Assembly: GCA_035547915.1 (NCBI GenBank)
Contig: DASZTS010000145.1
Span: forward strand, 1 to 64,000
Length of the DNA stretch: 64,000 nucleotides
Source: DASSFG01 sp035547915
Lineage (GTDB): Bacteria; Planctomycetota; Planctomycetia; Pirellulales; JAICIG01
Reading direction: 5' to 3'
The notes below the pieces were generated by a model. The model searched no databases. It saw only the letters and a list, made by a program, of their open reading frames with translations, and had not been told where the DNA came from. Made by a program: the position numbers and the translations under genes. Shown here piece after piece: positions 19,413 to 28,056 of the stretch (positions within the stretch are counted from its first letter, which is position 1; each line of letters opens with the position of its first letter).

Positions 19413-19441
19413 CTATCTAAAAGTAGCCTTGTTATAGATAG
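19413..19441. promoter_or_regulatory. Inverted-repeat control site between divergent genes
   Basis: CTATCTA (19413-19419) and TAGATAG (19435-19441) are perfect 7-bp arms 15 nt apart. The outer flanks also match in inverted orientation (TAACG and CGTTA). The site lies 36 bp before the XRE start and 56 bp from the divergent membrane gene, so the XRE protein probably binds it. Confidence 0.5.
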
Positions 19442-19476
19442 TCGCGTTATGGATCGCAAGATGGCAAGCTCTCGGC

Positions 19477-19713
19477 ATGGCCAAGAAGAAACCGCACTCC
19501 CCGGAAGCCGTCAGGCTGGGGCAGGCCATACGCCGCCGGAGGGAAAACCTGAAGCTCAGCCAAGACGTGTTCGCTGACGTAGCCGGGATGCACCGCAGCT
19601 ACGTCGGGTTCATCGAACGCGGGGAGCAGAACCTCACACTCGACACGATGACCAAGGTCGCCGCGGCCCTGAAGGTGACGCTGGCCGTGCTGGTCAAGGA
19701 GGCGGGGATTTAG
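19477..19713 (+). CDS. XRE-family HTH transcriptional regulator
   Basis: This 78-residue protein is essentially one Cro/C1-type helix-turn-helix domain: RLGQAIRRRRENLKLSQDVF, then ADVAGMHRSYVGFIERGEQN, then LTLDTMTKVAAALKVTLAVL. It resembles the small XRE controllers of restriction-modification and plasmid systems. The ATG at 19477 is the natural domain start. An inverted repeat just upstream is its likely operator, shared with the divergent membrane gene. No restriction endonuclease gene is adjacent, so its wider target is unknown. Confidence 0.9.
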   Translation: MAKKKPHSPEAVRLGQAIRRRRENLKLSQDVFADVAGMHRSYVGFIERGEQNLTLDTMTKVAAALKVTLAVLVKEAGI

Positions 19714-19820
19714 CTGCGGGCCGGAATTGATACCGGCTCTGGGACAGGAGTTCTCGCATTTGCACAGAATGCCCGTCCACCTCTATTGGTTGCGTGTCTC
19801 ACCACACCGCAGCCACCCCC

Positions 19821-20041
<221 letters not shown>

Positions 20042-20229
20042 GTTAAGACTCCGTTACGATTTGCAAGAAAATCTTAGCAATGGCTACTTGCGGCGCATAT
20101 CGCCACGGTCTCGGCCAATTGATCTTGCCGCGTCAAACGGAAAAACCTATCACCATGATTTGTCGCTGTCAAGCCGAAGCGCTTGTGCCGCGCGCACAGG
20201 CTCTCGCCGATCCTTCGACCTGGCTTTCC

Positions 20230-21324
20230 ATGCACCGAATCAAACCGCATATCAAGAAGATACTGTTCAACCTGGTCAAGTTCGGGGTCTCGTTGGGCAT
20301 CGTCGCCTGGCTCATCATCGACACCGGCCAGAACCGGGCTTTCGCCGATCTGGCCCACCAGCCCAAACAGTGGGGCCTGCTCGCGCTGGCCGTGGTGGCC
20401 GGATTGGGCGGTGTGCTGTTGACCTTCGTGCGGTGGCACGTGCTCGTGCGCGCCTTGGGGCTCTCGTTCACGCTGAAAGATGCCTTGCGGCTCGGTTTCC
20501 TAGGTTACCTGCTCAACTTCGTGTCGTTCGGAGCGGTCGGCGGCGATCTGTTCAAGGCCGTCTTCATCGCTCGGCAGTTCCCCGGCCGCCGGCCCGAGGC
20601 CGTCGCCACGGTTGTGATCGATCGCCTGATCGGTCTCTACATGTTGTTCGTGATGGCGACCGTGGCCATCCTGGTTACGGGCCAACTCCACAACGCCGAC
20701 GAAACGGTTCGTGTCATCTGCCGCGGCGCACTCTTGGCCACGGCGGCCGGAGCGGTCGGTATCCTGGTGCTGCTGATTCCGGGGGTCACGCAAGGAGGCT
20801 TTTCGGCCATGCTCAACCGACTTCCCAAGGTCGGCTCGATCTTCGGCAAGCTGTTGGGAGCGATCCGTATCTATCGCAGTCGCATGGGGATGCTAGTGAT
20901 CTCGGCAGTGCTGAGCGTCGGCGTACATACGCTGAGCACCCTGTCGGTCTACCTCGTAGCTCGTGGTCTGCCGGGTGAATGTCCATCGCTGGCCGACCAT
21001 TTCGTGATGATCCCGTTGGCGTTCGTCACCGGCGTGCTGCCCTTGCCGGGCAATGGTCTGGGAGCGTTCGAAGCGGTGGTGAAGATGCTCTACGAGCGGG
21101 TGCCGCTCGACGTGCATGTGGTCGACGGTCAAGGTTTCGTCGTCTCACTTTGCTACCGTGCGGTCACGGTGCTTATCGCCCTGATCGGCGTTTGCTACTA
21201 TTTGGGCAGCCGCCGCGAAGTGGCTACCGTCCTGGCCGAAGCAGAACGCGAGATCGACGACGCCGAAGAGCGGCCACTCGCGGACGATTCGTTGCTCTCG
21301 GCTTCGGGAGCGGGCGCGTCCTGA
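20230..21324 (+). CDS. Lysylphosphatidylglycerol synthase-TM/AglD-like membrane protein
   Basis: The 364-residue product starts at ATG 20230, ahead of the hydrophobic sequence; upstream starts give a poor leader. It has about eight membrane segments. Family hallmarks include FVRWHVLVRALGL, then LNFVSFGAVGGDLFKAVFIA, a T/VDR block (VVIDRLIGLYM), and PLPGNGLGAFEAV near the C-terminus. The UPF0104/LPG_synthase_TM family includes MprF flippase domains and AglD-like lipid-linked transporters; the exact substrate is unknown. The last 127 bp overlap the convergent Pro-rich protein gene. The C-terminal tail is polar and acidic, rich in Glu and Ser. Confidence 0.88.
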   Translation: MHRIKPHIKKILFNLVKFGVSLGIVAWLIIDTGQNRAFADLAHQPKQWGLLALAVVAGLGGVLLTFVRWHVLVRALGLSFTLKDALRLGFLGYLLNFVSFGAVGGDLFKAVFIARQFPGRRPEAVATVVIDRLIGLYMLFVMATVAILVTGQLHNADETVRVICRGALLATAAGAVGILVLLIPGVTQGGFSAMLNRLPKVGSIFGKLLGAIRIYRSRMGMLVISAVLSVGVHTLSTLSVYLVARGLPGECPSLADHFVMIPLAFVTGVLPLPGNGLGAFEAVVKMLYERVPLDVHVVDGQGFVVSLCYRAVTVLIALIGVCYYLGSRREVATVLAEAEREIDDAEERPLADDSLLSASGAGAS

Positions 21325-22019
21325 GGTTCCGTCGGATACTCGGCCGGCGTACGGGCCGTGCGCCGGCTCGATTTGGCTACGTCCGGCCGCTTGTCGGGCG
21401 CCTTGCGGACAGTGGCCACCAGCGGGCGATCGTGCGGCTTGCCAGTGGCACCGAACTCTTCGCCCGCGATCGGCGGCAACGGAACGGGCGCCGCCGGCCC
21501 TGCTGCGCCGAGCAGCATCGCCTGGCCGGCGGGACCCGGCGGCGGTGCGTAGCGACGTTGATTGCGCAACTCGGGATCGTGGCTGGCGATCGCCGACGTC
21601 AGATATGGGTTGTAACGGTAGGTGCCGAAGAACAGCAGGTTGCCGCGGCCGATCACGTTGAACCGCCAATTGGCACCCCAATAATATCCACGCGGATAGT
21701 ATGGGCACCTCCGCACATAGGTGTGCGGAGGGTAATAGATGCGATCGGGGATCGGGACGCGAAACGGTTGCGGAGTCATCACCCACGGTAGGCCGGCCGG
21801 GTAGGGAGTGTATGGCAGGCTCGCCCGGCTGTTCGCCGTAGAGTTCGTGGTCGACGACGACGCTCCATCCGGAGAAGGCGTGGCGAGAGACTCTTCGGCT
21901 TCCGCCGGCGGCCGGTCCGTCGACTCCATGTCATACTGTTTTGCCTCGGCTCCGTCGGCGCAACACAATACGCCGAACAGCACGCCAAGGAACAACGAAC
22001 CAGGCAGTCTGCAATTCAT
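21198..22019 (-). CDS. Secreted Pro/Tyr-rich protein, unknown
   Basis: The start at ATG 22019 gives a clean signal peptide (MNCRLPGSLFLGVLFGVLCC, a possible lipoprotein). The frame could also begin at 22052. The 273-residue product is low in complexity: a Ser/Thr linker, a Pro/Tyr-rich centre (PPHTYVRRCPYYPRGYYWG) and a Ser/Ala/Arg-rich tail. The Tyr/Pro block resembles short planctomycete envelope or matrix proteins, none of known function. Its final 127 bp lie antisense to the flippase-like gene's 3' end. The N-terminal and central parts support a real gene; the exact end is as the frame shows. Confidence 0.65.
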   Translation of the reverse strand: MNCRLPGSLFLGVLFGVLCCADGAEAKQYDMESTDRPPAEAEESLATPSPDGASSSTTNSTANSRASLPYTPYPAGLPWVMTPQPFRVPIPDRIYYPPHTYVRRCPYYPRGYYWGANWRFNVIGRGNLLFFGTYRYNPYLTSAIASHDPELRNQRRYAPPPGPAGQAMLLGAAGPAAPVPLPPIAGEEFGATGKPHDRPLVATVRKAPDKRPDVAKSSRRTARTPAEYPTEPQDAPAPEAESNESSASGRSSASSISRSASARTVATSRRLPK

Positions 22020-22340
22020 GGCGGTGACCTCAGAAGCCCGCGAACAAGGCACGTCGCCGGCGGCGAATCGTGACCGTGCGCCGGATGTGTTCCCTTAGGG
22101 TTCTCGTACAGCGGAATCGACCTTGACGAGCAGGTTTATTTGGAGAAGTTCAACGAACCGGCAGAGTCGAGCCATCTTTATCCAGCTTGCCGATTACCAG
22201 CCATCCAGCCGGGTTCGCCATCCAGCCAGAGCGGCACAGACCGGGATTGGCCGAGAGAATGGGATGAGGCCCCAAGCTCGCGCGCGGGCCATCGGCTATC
22301 AGACGGGTAAATCAAGCCGTGCGATGAGGAGCCTGCGGGT

Positions 22341-22994
22341 TTACCGCACCAAATCCAGCGTGGCCCACAGGCTCGGATCCTCGCGATATGCGAAGTCGCT
22401 GGCGCAATTGAAGGTCTGTTCGCCGATCTCGCGGTCGATCACGGCGTAGGTGAAGCCCAGCCGGGGATTCTCCGCCGCGTCGAAGCCCGTCAGCGCTGCC
22501 GCCGGGATCAGCCCCTCCAGGTGATAGCCATTGGGCCGCTTTTCGCGCAGAACACGCAACACGCCCGGTCGCACAGGCTTGGCGTTCTCTTTGGCGCGGT
22601 TGATGAGCACCTGGTCGGCACAAGGCTCGTCGAGCCCTCGTCCCGATCCAGCCGGCATGAACACGAATTGGTGACAGAAACGGCTGGCGCGGTGGATGTT
22701 GTGTGTGTCGCGGGTATCGATCCAGAGCCGCACGCCGTCGCTGTCGTCCGGCCTGCTCTCGCGACACCAGGGCTGCTGCCTCTTGCCGCGCACTTCGGCG
22801 ACGAAGGCCAGCCCCGCCTCACTCCAAGCGATGCGCAACTCGGCGAAGGTCGGCTGAGCGTCGATCTCGGTCAGCTCCGGCAGCCGGTACGATTCATCAA
22901 GTTCGGCCCCGCGCTCGCTCCACAGCGGAGTCTTGTAGCGGCACGGAAGGGCGAAACGGAACAAAAAGCTGGCGGGAAGTAGACGTGAATTCAT
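22341..22994 (-). CDS. CBM9/DOMON-like carbohydrate-binding protein
   Basis: This 217-residue protein has the beta-sandwich pattern of family 9 carbohydrate-binding modules as used in planctomycete proteins. ELRIAWSEAGLAFVAEV is followed by DSDGVRLWIDTRDT, then HLEGLIPAAALTGFDA and LGFTYAVIDREIGEQTF. DGVRLWID.RDT is the most typical block. There is no signal peptide, so it may be cytoplasmic. It begins 3 bp after the aroB stop and shares its transcript. The function is probably ligand or sugar-derivative binding; no catalytic residues are apparent. Confidence 0.72.
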   Translation of the reverse strand: MNSRLLPASFLFRFALPCRYKTPLWSERGAELDESYRLPELTEIDAQPTFAELRIAWSEAGLAFVAEVRGKRQQPWCRESRPDDSDGVRLWIDTRDTHNIHRASRFCHQFVFMPAGSGRGLDEPCADQVLINRAKENAKPVRPGVLRVLREKRPNGYHLEGLIPAAALTGFDAAENPRLGFTYAVIDREIGEQTFNCASDFAYREDPSLWATLDLVR

Positions 22995-22997
22995 CGA

Positions 22998-24083
22998 TCA
23001 GCCCCGGAGCGCCGCGTGAACGAGATCGGCCGGCACGTCGCCCACGAGCGCGACGTGCCCCAGTCGTGAAGGGAGAACGAACCGCAGCCGACCGTACTCG
23101 GTCTTCTTGTCGTGCGACATGGTGCGAACGATCTTCTCGGGATCGAGCGGCGGCACCTCCGTCGGCAGGCCGAGCGCTTCGAGCAGCCGCTGTTGCCGTT
23201 CGGTCGTCGCACCGTCGATGCGACCGAGTTGTTCCGCCAACCGAGAAGCACACAGCATACCGATCGCCACAGCTTCTCCATGCAGCAACTCGGCGTAGCC
23301 GGTGAGCGCCTCGAAGGCATGGCCGAACGTATGCCCGTAATTGAGCACGGCGCGTAAGCCGGTCAGTTCTCGCTCATCGGCGGCAACCACACCCGCCTTC
23401 AACTGGCAGCTCCGGGCAATCACGTGCCGCAGCGCCGCGGGTTCGCGCCCGTTCAGTTCGGCGGTGTGCTCTTCGAGCCACTCGAAAAACTCGGCGTCGA
23501 GGATCACGCCGTATTTGACCACTTCGGCCAGCCCCGCTCGGTATTCGCGGGGCGGCAATGTCGTGAGCACGGCGGTATCGATCAACACGTCGGTCGGCTG
23601 CCAGAAGGCACCGACCATGTTCTTGCCGCCGGGCAGGTTCACACCCACCTTGCCGCCGACGGAGCTGTCGACCTGGGCCAGCAGCGTGGTGGGCACCTGC
23701 AAGAAGGCCAGGCCACGGGCGTAGGTCGCCGCCACAAACCCCGCCAAGTCGCCGATGACGCCGCCGCCGACCGCCGCCACGATCGATTTGCGATCGGCGC
23801 CGAGATCGAACAGCTTTCCCCAAAGATCCTGGGCCGTCTCGAGCGATTTGCTCGGCTCGCCGGCTTCGATGACCACCAGATCGACGTCGACGTCGTGCTC
23901 AGCGATGGCGGCCGCGACGGTCGCGGCGTGCGGCTCTTCGACGTGTTCGTCGGTGATCACGACGACGTGGTTCGCCCCACGAGCGGCGACGAGCGCCGAG
24001 ACGCGCGCGAGATTGTCCGTACCGATTTCTATCGAGTAGCTTCGTTCGCCGAGCGGTACGAAGACGTGGCAGAGGTCGGACAA
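22998..24083 (-). CDS. aroB: 3-dehydroquinate synthase
   Basis: This 361-residue enzyme converts DAHP to 3-dehydroquinate, the second step of the shikimate pathway. The NAD-binding block GGGVIGDLAGFVAA lies near residue 105 and TTLLAQVDSSVGGKVGVN near 130. The metal-ligand region NYGHTFGHAFEAL lies near 247; these are diagnostic of AroB. The length is typical of the family. It is followed by the CBM9-like gene after 3 bp and preceded by a 74-aa gene in the same direction, so all three may be cotranscribed. No oddities are seen. Confidence 0.97.
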   Translation of the reverse strand: MSDLCHVFVPLGERSYSIEIGTDNLARVSALVAARGANHVVVITDEHVEEPHAATVAAAIAEHDVDVDLVVIEAGEPSKSLETAQDLWGKLFDLGADRKSIVAAVGGGVIGDLAGFVAATYARGLAFLQVPTTLLAQVDSSVGGKVGVNLPGGKNMVGAFWQPTDVLIDTAVLTTLPPREYRAGLAEVVKYGVILDAEFFEWLEEHTAELNGREPAALRHVIARSCQLKAGVVAADERELTGLRAVLNYGHTFGHAFEALTGYAELLHGEAVAIGMLCASRLAEQLGRIDGATTERQQRLLEALGLPTEVPPLDPEKIVRTMSHDKKTEYGRLRFVLPSRLGHVALVGDVPADLVHAALRG

Positions 24084-24089
24084 GATGCG

Positions 24090-24314
24090 TTATTTCCCCA
24101 CGCGCTCGATGTCGGCCGGGGTGACCGTTATCTGGCGGCAGAATCCGGTGTGCAAGCGGAGGTAATCCATCTCGGAGGCGGCCTGCGGCTCGGAGTGCAG
24201 ACGGGCCGCGACCCGATCGCGTTCGTCCTCGTCCCAGGCATCGTATTCGTCCGGCCAGACGGTCTGCGTCTCGACCACGAGCGCTTCTCGATAAGGATCA
24301 AAGGCGTTGGGCAT
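24090..24314 (-). CDS. Conserved small hypothetical protein (74 aa)
   Basis: The 74-residue product MPNAFDPYREALVVETQTVW is acidic in its first half (DEYDAWDEDERDRVAARL) and has a helical second half with HTGFCRQITVTPADIERVGK. It lies 6 bp before aroB in the same direction, so it is probably the first gene of that operon. I recognise no domain. Similar short proteins next to aroB are plausible in related planctomycetes, which a neighbourhood search would show. Confidence 0.7.
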   Translation of the reverse strand: MPNAFDPYREALVVETQTVWPDEYDAWDEDERDRVAARLHSEPQAASEMDYLRLHTGFCRQITVTPADIERVGK

Positions 24315-24356
24315 AGAAGGAATCGGCTAGAGGCGGATCGGAGGCAAGTTCGACGA

Positions 24357-24466
24357 CTAAGAGAGCAACCGACAAAACCGGATTTCGCTCCACAAAAATC
24401 GGCGTTTCACGGCCGATTTTTCGCCCACGGGCGCTCCGGCTTCCGGGTTTTGTCAGCCGCTCTAAG
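24357..24466. repeat. Palindromic intergenic repeat, copy 1
   Basis: The outer arms are CTAAGAG and CTCTAAG. Within them GACAAAACC (24371-24379) pairs with GGTTTTGTC (24446-24454). Inside that, AAAAATCGGC (24394-24403) pairs perfectly with GCCGATTTTT (24412-24421). A second, diverged copy lies at 30423-30528. Nested palindromes of about 110 bp in intergenic positions resemble REP/MITE-like elements. The inner hairpin could also terminate transcription. Confidence 0.7.
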
Positions 24467-24538
24467 TTGACAGTATAATGGCCACCGCGATCGACGAAAG
24501 TGGCCCTCTCGAAGCCCGGCCTTATCCTCTCAGGCCTG

Positions 24539-25144
24539 TCACAAGCGGGCGTCTCGAATCGCCTGTTGGTATTCTTCGGGCGAATTGAGGTTCCGCAACG
24601 TCGGGCAACCCCGATCGACGGCTTCCAGTTCTTCCTGGCGGACGACACGGGTTCGCACGGCCTCCATCAAGTCGAGCAATCGACAACGGTCTGCCCTCAA
24701 AAGCCGCTCGACGGCTGGGCGGACCGAACGTACTCGGTACAACGCGGCCAACGGATGGTGCCGGCCACCGACATAGGGAAGGGCCATGTCGTCGCTGCCG
24801 ATCGTTTGACGGAGCAAGGTGATCCAGGACGGGTTCAAAAACGGCGCATCGGTGGCCGTGGCATAGGCAAACTGAGTCTCGGGCGGCAAGGCCCACAGAC
24901 CGGCGAGCAGGCCCTCGAGCGGGCCGCGGCCTGGCAGGGCATCTCGGGCCACCGTGGTTCCTTCCGGTAACACCGGTAGATCCTGTCCTGGGGCGGCGAC
25001 GACGACCACCGGGTCTGCAACGGTGCCGACGAGGCGGACGACCCGCGAGAGTAGTTTTTCTTCGCCGAAGTCGAGCCAGGCTTTGGGGCGTCCCATGCGG
25101 CGGCTCTCACCTCCGCACAAGACGATCGCGGCTAGTTCGCCCAT
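24539..25144 (-). CDS. mobA: Molybdenum cofactor guanylyltransferase (MobA-like)
   Basis: This 201-residue protein begins with ELAAIVLCGGESRRMGRPKA, the nucleotide-binding loop LCGGxSxRMGxxKA of MobA. YATATDAPFLNPSWI provides the metal-binding DxPF. Known role: addition of GMP to molybdopterin, giving the MGD cofactor. The ActB subunit of the alternative complex III in this window belongs to the molybdopterin oxidoreductase fold but lacks the cofactor in characterised cases, so a direct link is not claimed. The gene stands 18 bp upstream of the cytochrome gene in the same direction. The length is typical. Confidence 0.88.
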   Translation of the reverse strand: MGELAAIVLCGGESRRMGRPKAWLDFGEEKLLSRVVRLVGTVADPVVVVAAPGQDLPVLPEGTTVARDALPGRGPLEGLLAGLWALPPETQFAYATATDAPFLNPSWITLLRQTIGSDDMALPYVGGRHHPLAALYRVRSVRPAVERLLRADRCRLLDLMEAVRTRVVRQEELEAVDRGCPTLRNLNSPEEYQQAIRDARL

Positions 25145-25162
25145 GGTTGTTGCCCGCCCGCC

Positions 25163-27478
25163 TCATTTCGCAGCGACGGATGCGGGCACGCTTTCGCAGG
25201 CCGAGACGGCGGCGATCTCTACCAGCAGTCGCCTGATATGAAAACCGTTCTCGGTGAAGAATCGCCTGAGCTGCTCGGGGCGGTCGGCACCAAATGCCCG
25301 CACCGGTTGTTTGACCATGTAATGGAACAACTGTTCCACAAAGGCCGCGTGCGTCTCTTCGCTACCGGCCAGAAAGACGGCGAGTTCGCGCGCACCGTGC
25401 ACGTCTACCTTCGGTCCGGCGAGCGTCTGATAGGCGCCGGCATCGTCGATCGGCCGTCCCCGTTCGTCGTTGCGGTAGCGGCCCAGCGCGTCGTAATGCT
25501 CCAAGGGAAACCCGAGCGGATTGATCATGCTGTGGCAACTGGCGCAAGCCGCCGGGCTGGTTTGCAACGTCACCCGCTCGCGGGTCGTCATATCGGGGTG
25601 CAATTCGGGACTGAGCGGGGCGACGGCTTCGGGCGGCGGACGGAGTTGCCGCCCCAACAGGCTACGGACCACGAATACCCCGCGATGGATGGGCGAACTG
25701 GTGGCATGGTAGGCGAAGCGAGCCATCAGGAACGGATGGCTGACGATACCCGCCCTCTGGCCCGCGTCGAGCGATACTTTCTGAAACGGCGCATCGGCCG
25801 GCAGGTTGCCTCCATACAGGGCCGAGAGCCGGCCGTTCAGATAGAGGTAGTCGGCCAAGAAAAGCTGCCGGAAATCGGCCGTATCGCTCGAGACCACGTC
25901 GTCGAGGAAGAGATCGAGCGATGTGCGCAGGTCGGAAGCGATCGTGTCGTTGAACTCGGGAAACAGCGTGTCGTCTTTCCTTAACTCGTCGACCTGGTCG
26001 ATCTTCAGCCACTGGTGCAGGAACTCGCGCAGCTTGGCCCTGGTTCGTAGGTCGCCGACCATTCGATCGGCCTGGCCAACGGCCTGCGACGGACCGGCGA
26101 GCTGGCCGCTTGCGGCAGCACCCGTCAGAGCTGCGTCGGGCAGCGAGTCCCACAAGGTGAGCGCCAGCCGGTCCGCGGCGCCATAGCCACCGCCTTCGAA
26201 CGCCCGATAGAGGAACCGTGGAGACTTGAGCACCAGGAGCACCACTTTTTTGACCGCCGCGTTCACGGCGTTGGCGTTCGCGGGCTGCTCGAAGTGCCGG
26301 TCGACGAAGAACACTCGTTGTTCGTCGGTGAGGGGCTTGCGAAACGCCCGTTCGGCAAACCGCCGACAGAACTCGCGCACCCTCTCGGCCCGATCGGCCG
26401 CGTCGTCACTCGTACCGGCCAGTTCCTGGAGGTGTGTGGCGATATAATCGGCCGCTTCGATGGCGGCGTATGTGACCGCCTGGTCCCAGGCCTTCGAGAC
26501 CGAGCTGCCGCGCTCGTAGCCGGTGCTGCGATCGTCGGGCGGGAAGGGTGTTTCGACGACAAAAACGGGCGGCACTCGGTGCGGCGACAACTGCCGGTCC
26601 GGGATTGGCTCCTCGATCCGCTTGGGAGGCTTCCACATCAGCGCGATCGAGGCCGTGGTCGTCGTCTTGTCGTCCTTGGACTTGAAGAATTCGAGCTTGA
26701 GCGGATAAGCACGGCCGCCGATGAGGCGCAACGTTTCGCGGTGGTCGATGTCGCTCCCCGAGCGCACCCAGGCGTCGATGAGCGGCCGCGATCGGTCGTT
26801 CACCCAGAGCCGCACACCGTTCTCGGTCTTGACGTTGAAGGTGTAGTCGCCGGTTTCGAGCGCCAGGACGGCGCCTTCCCAGCGGATGCAGAACTCGGCG
26901 GCGTCGATCTGCTCGGCCACGGGACTCGCGGTATCGAAATGGAAATCGACGGCTGCGTCCCGTCGCTGGAGCACCCGCTTGTCGCCACGAAAATGCTTGC
27001 TGTTGAAATACTCGGCCGAGAGGCCGCGTTCTCCGTCCCAGCGACCCGGTTCCCGGAAGCTACCGATCAGGTCGGCGACCGATTCGCGGAATTGGCGCAC
27101 CGTGAGTCGGGCCAGTTCCAACCGCGGCGGGCTGCTGCGGGCTTGGGCCGCCTTCGAATAAAAGGCGTCGTAGATGTAGGCCGCGACCTTGGCCGCGTCG
27201 TCGCCGACGCACTTTTGCGGCTCATCCTCGGGCATGGTCTCCGCGATCACCTTCGTCAGGTCGGCAAGTGGGCGATCGCCTATCAGCGGCTTGGCGTATT
27301 CGTCCGTGACGCCCTCGCCACGCGAGCCGTGGCAACGGGCACACGATTGCCGATAGATCTGCTCACCGGTCTGAGCCCCATCGGCGAACACAGGCTGGGC
27401 GGCGATCATCAGCCCATGCAGGACCAGCCAGACGGCGAGTGGTGTGAGCCAGGCGTTATGAATTCGTCTCGAAGGCAC
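25163..27478 (-). CDS. Planctomycete-type cytochrome c/PA14/DUF1592-DUF1588-DUF1585 secreted protein
   Basis: The 771-residue product has a signal peptide, then a haem motif CARCHGSRGEG near residue 45. A PA14-like carbohydrate-binding region lies near 150-280 (FCIRWEGAVLALETGDYTF). The DUF1592 helical domain follows (FLHQWLKIDQ), then DUF1588 with CASCHSMINPLGFPLEHYD near 650, then DUF1585 at the C-terminus. This multi-domain family is highly expanded in planctomycetes and is suspected to act in periplasmic oxidation of polysaccharides. The exact reaction is unknown. It is last in direction with mobA downstream. The long gap upstream (27479-28056) holds the promoter. Confidence 0.93.
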   Translation of the reverse strand: MPSRRIHNAWLTPLAVWLVLHGLMIAAQPVFADGAQTGEQIYRQSCARCHGSRGEGVTDEYAKPLIGDRPLADLTKVIAETMPEDEPQKCVGDDAAKVAAYIYDAFYSKAAQARSSPPRLELARLTVRQFRESVADLIGSFREPGRWDGERGLSAEYFNSKHFRGDKRVLQRRDAAVDFHFDTASPVAEQIDAAEFCIRWEGAVLALETGDYTFNVKTENGVRLWVNDRSRPLIDAWVRSGSDIDHRETLRLIGGRAYPLKLEFFKSKDDKTTTTASIALMWKPPKRIEEPIPDRQLSPHRVPPVFVVETPFPPDDRSTGYERGSSVSKAWDQAVTYAAIEAADYIATHLQELAGTSDDAADRAERVREFCRRFAERAFRKPLTDEQRVFFVDRHFEQPANANAVNAAVKKVVLLVLKSPRFLYRAFEGGGYGAADRLALTLWDSLPDAALTGAAASGQLAGPSQAVGQADRMVGDLRTRAKLREFLHQWLKIDQVDELRKDDTLFPEFNDTIASDLRTSLDLFLDDVVSSDTADFRQLFLADYLYLNGRLSALYGGNLPADAPFQKVSLDAGQRAGIVSHPFLMARFAYHATSSPIHRGVFVVRSLLGRQLRPPPEAVAPLSPELHPDMTTRERVTLQTSPAACASCHSMINPLGFPLEHYDALGRYRNDERGRPIDDAGAYQTLAGPKVDVHGARELAVFLAGSEETHAAFVEQLFHYMVKQPVRAFGADRPEQLRRFFTENGFHIRRLLVEIAAVSACESVPASVAAK

Positions 27479-28056
27479 GGCAGGAGGGTCGGGCAGGGGC
27501 GGCGCATGCCACAGGCGGGAAGGGTGCGTGCGCGGCCGCGCACGCGCACCGCCCGCCGGAGGGATCGCCTGTATTGTACACGCTCTCTTCGCCGAATGTC
27601 CAACCGCGGATACCGCTTGAAACGCCGGTCAAACGGCAATCGCTTGGAGGACTAGAACCTGCCACCGCGAGTGAAAAAATAGTGAATGTAAATAGCGACG
27701 GAGTGAATCCAAACAACCGACGAGCGGGAATCAGTCCCCCTAGTCCTCGGCTAGGCGGCCGATCGACATCCTCCAGCAAGCCACCGACCGATCGTGGGCG
27801 CGCACCGCGGCAAACCCGACGCTGGCCGGAATGAGATTGCGTACCCCAATCGACCAGCCGGTCGATCGTCGCGGCGCTTCCTAACAGGGGCCGGAAAGCC
27901 GGCAAAACAAAGAGGTTGCCGCTTTCTTTTTATGCTTGACGCTGCAATTCCAGCGACAATAATGGGCGCTAATAATTTCTACGATTGCCGCGCGAAGGCG
28001 TGCGCGCTCGTCCGCGTCACAGCCTGCGGCCCTTCTCCTTTCGGACTAATACCGGT
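27479..28056. promoter_or_regulatory. Divergent intergenic region, no gene recognised
   Basis: A 578-bp gap separates the leftward cytochrome gene and a rightward lipoprotein-like gene. It must hold both promoters, but I can name no clear -35/-10 pair. A short frame at 27574-27834 is Pro/Arg-rich with no ribosome site and is not believed. A locally AT-richer stretch (27670-27720) and a Pro/Gly-rich GC stretch alternate. No tRNA, riboswitch or mobile-element end was seen. Confidence 0.5.

Noticed and set aside
20051..20065. CCGTTACGATTTGCA occurs here and at 45762-45776
   Set aside because: A shared 15-mer in 64 kb can occur by chance and the flanks do not match.
24466..24479. TTGACA next to TATAAT as a promoter
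   Set aside because: The two hexamers are almost contiguous, with no 16-18 nt spacer, and no rightward gene follows.
27574..27834. 86-aa ORF in the 27.5-28.0 kb gap
   Set aside because: There is no ribosome site, and its low-complexity Pro/Arg/Ser composition shows no recognisable domain.
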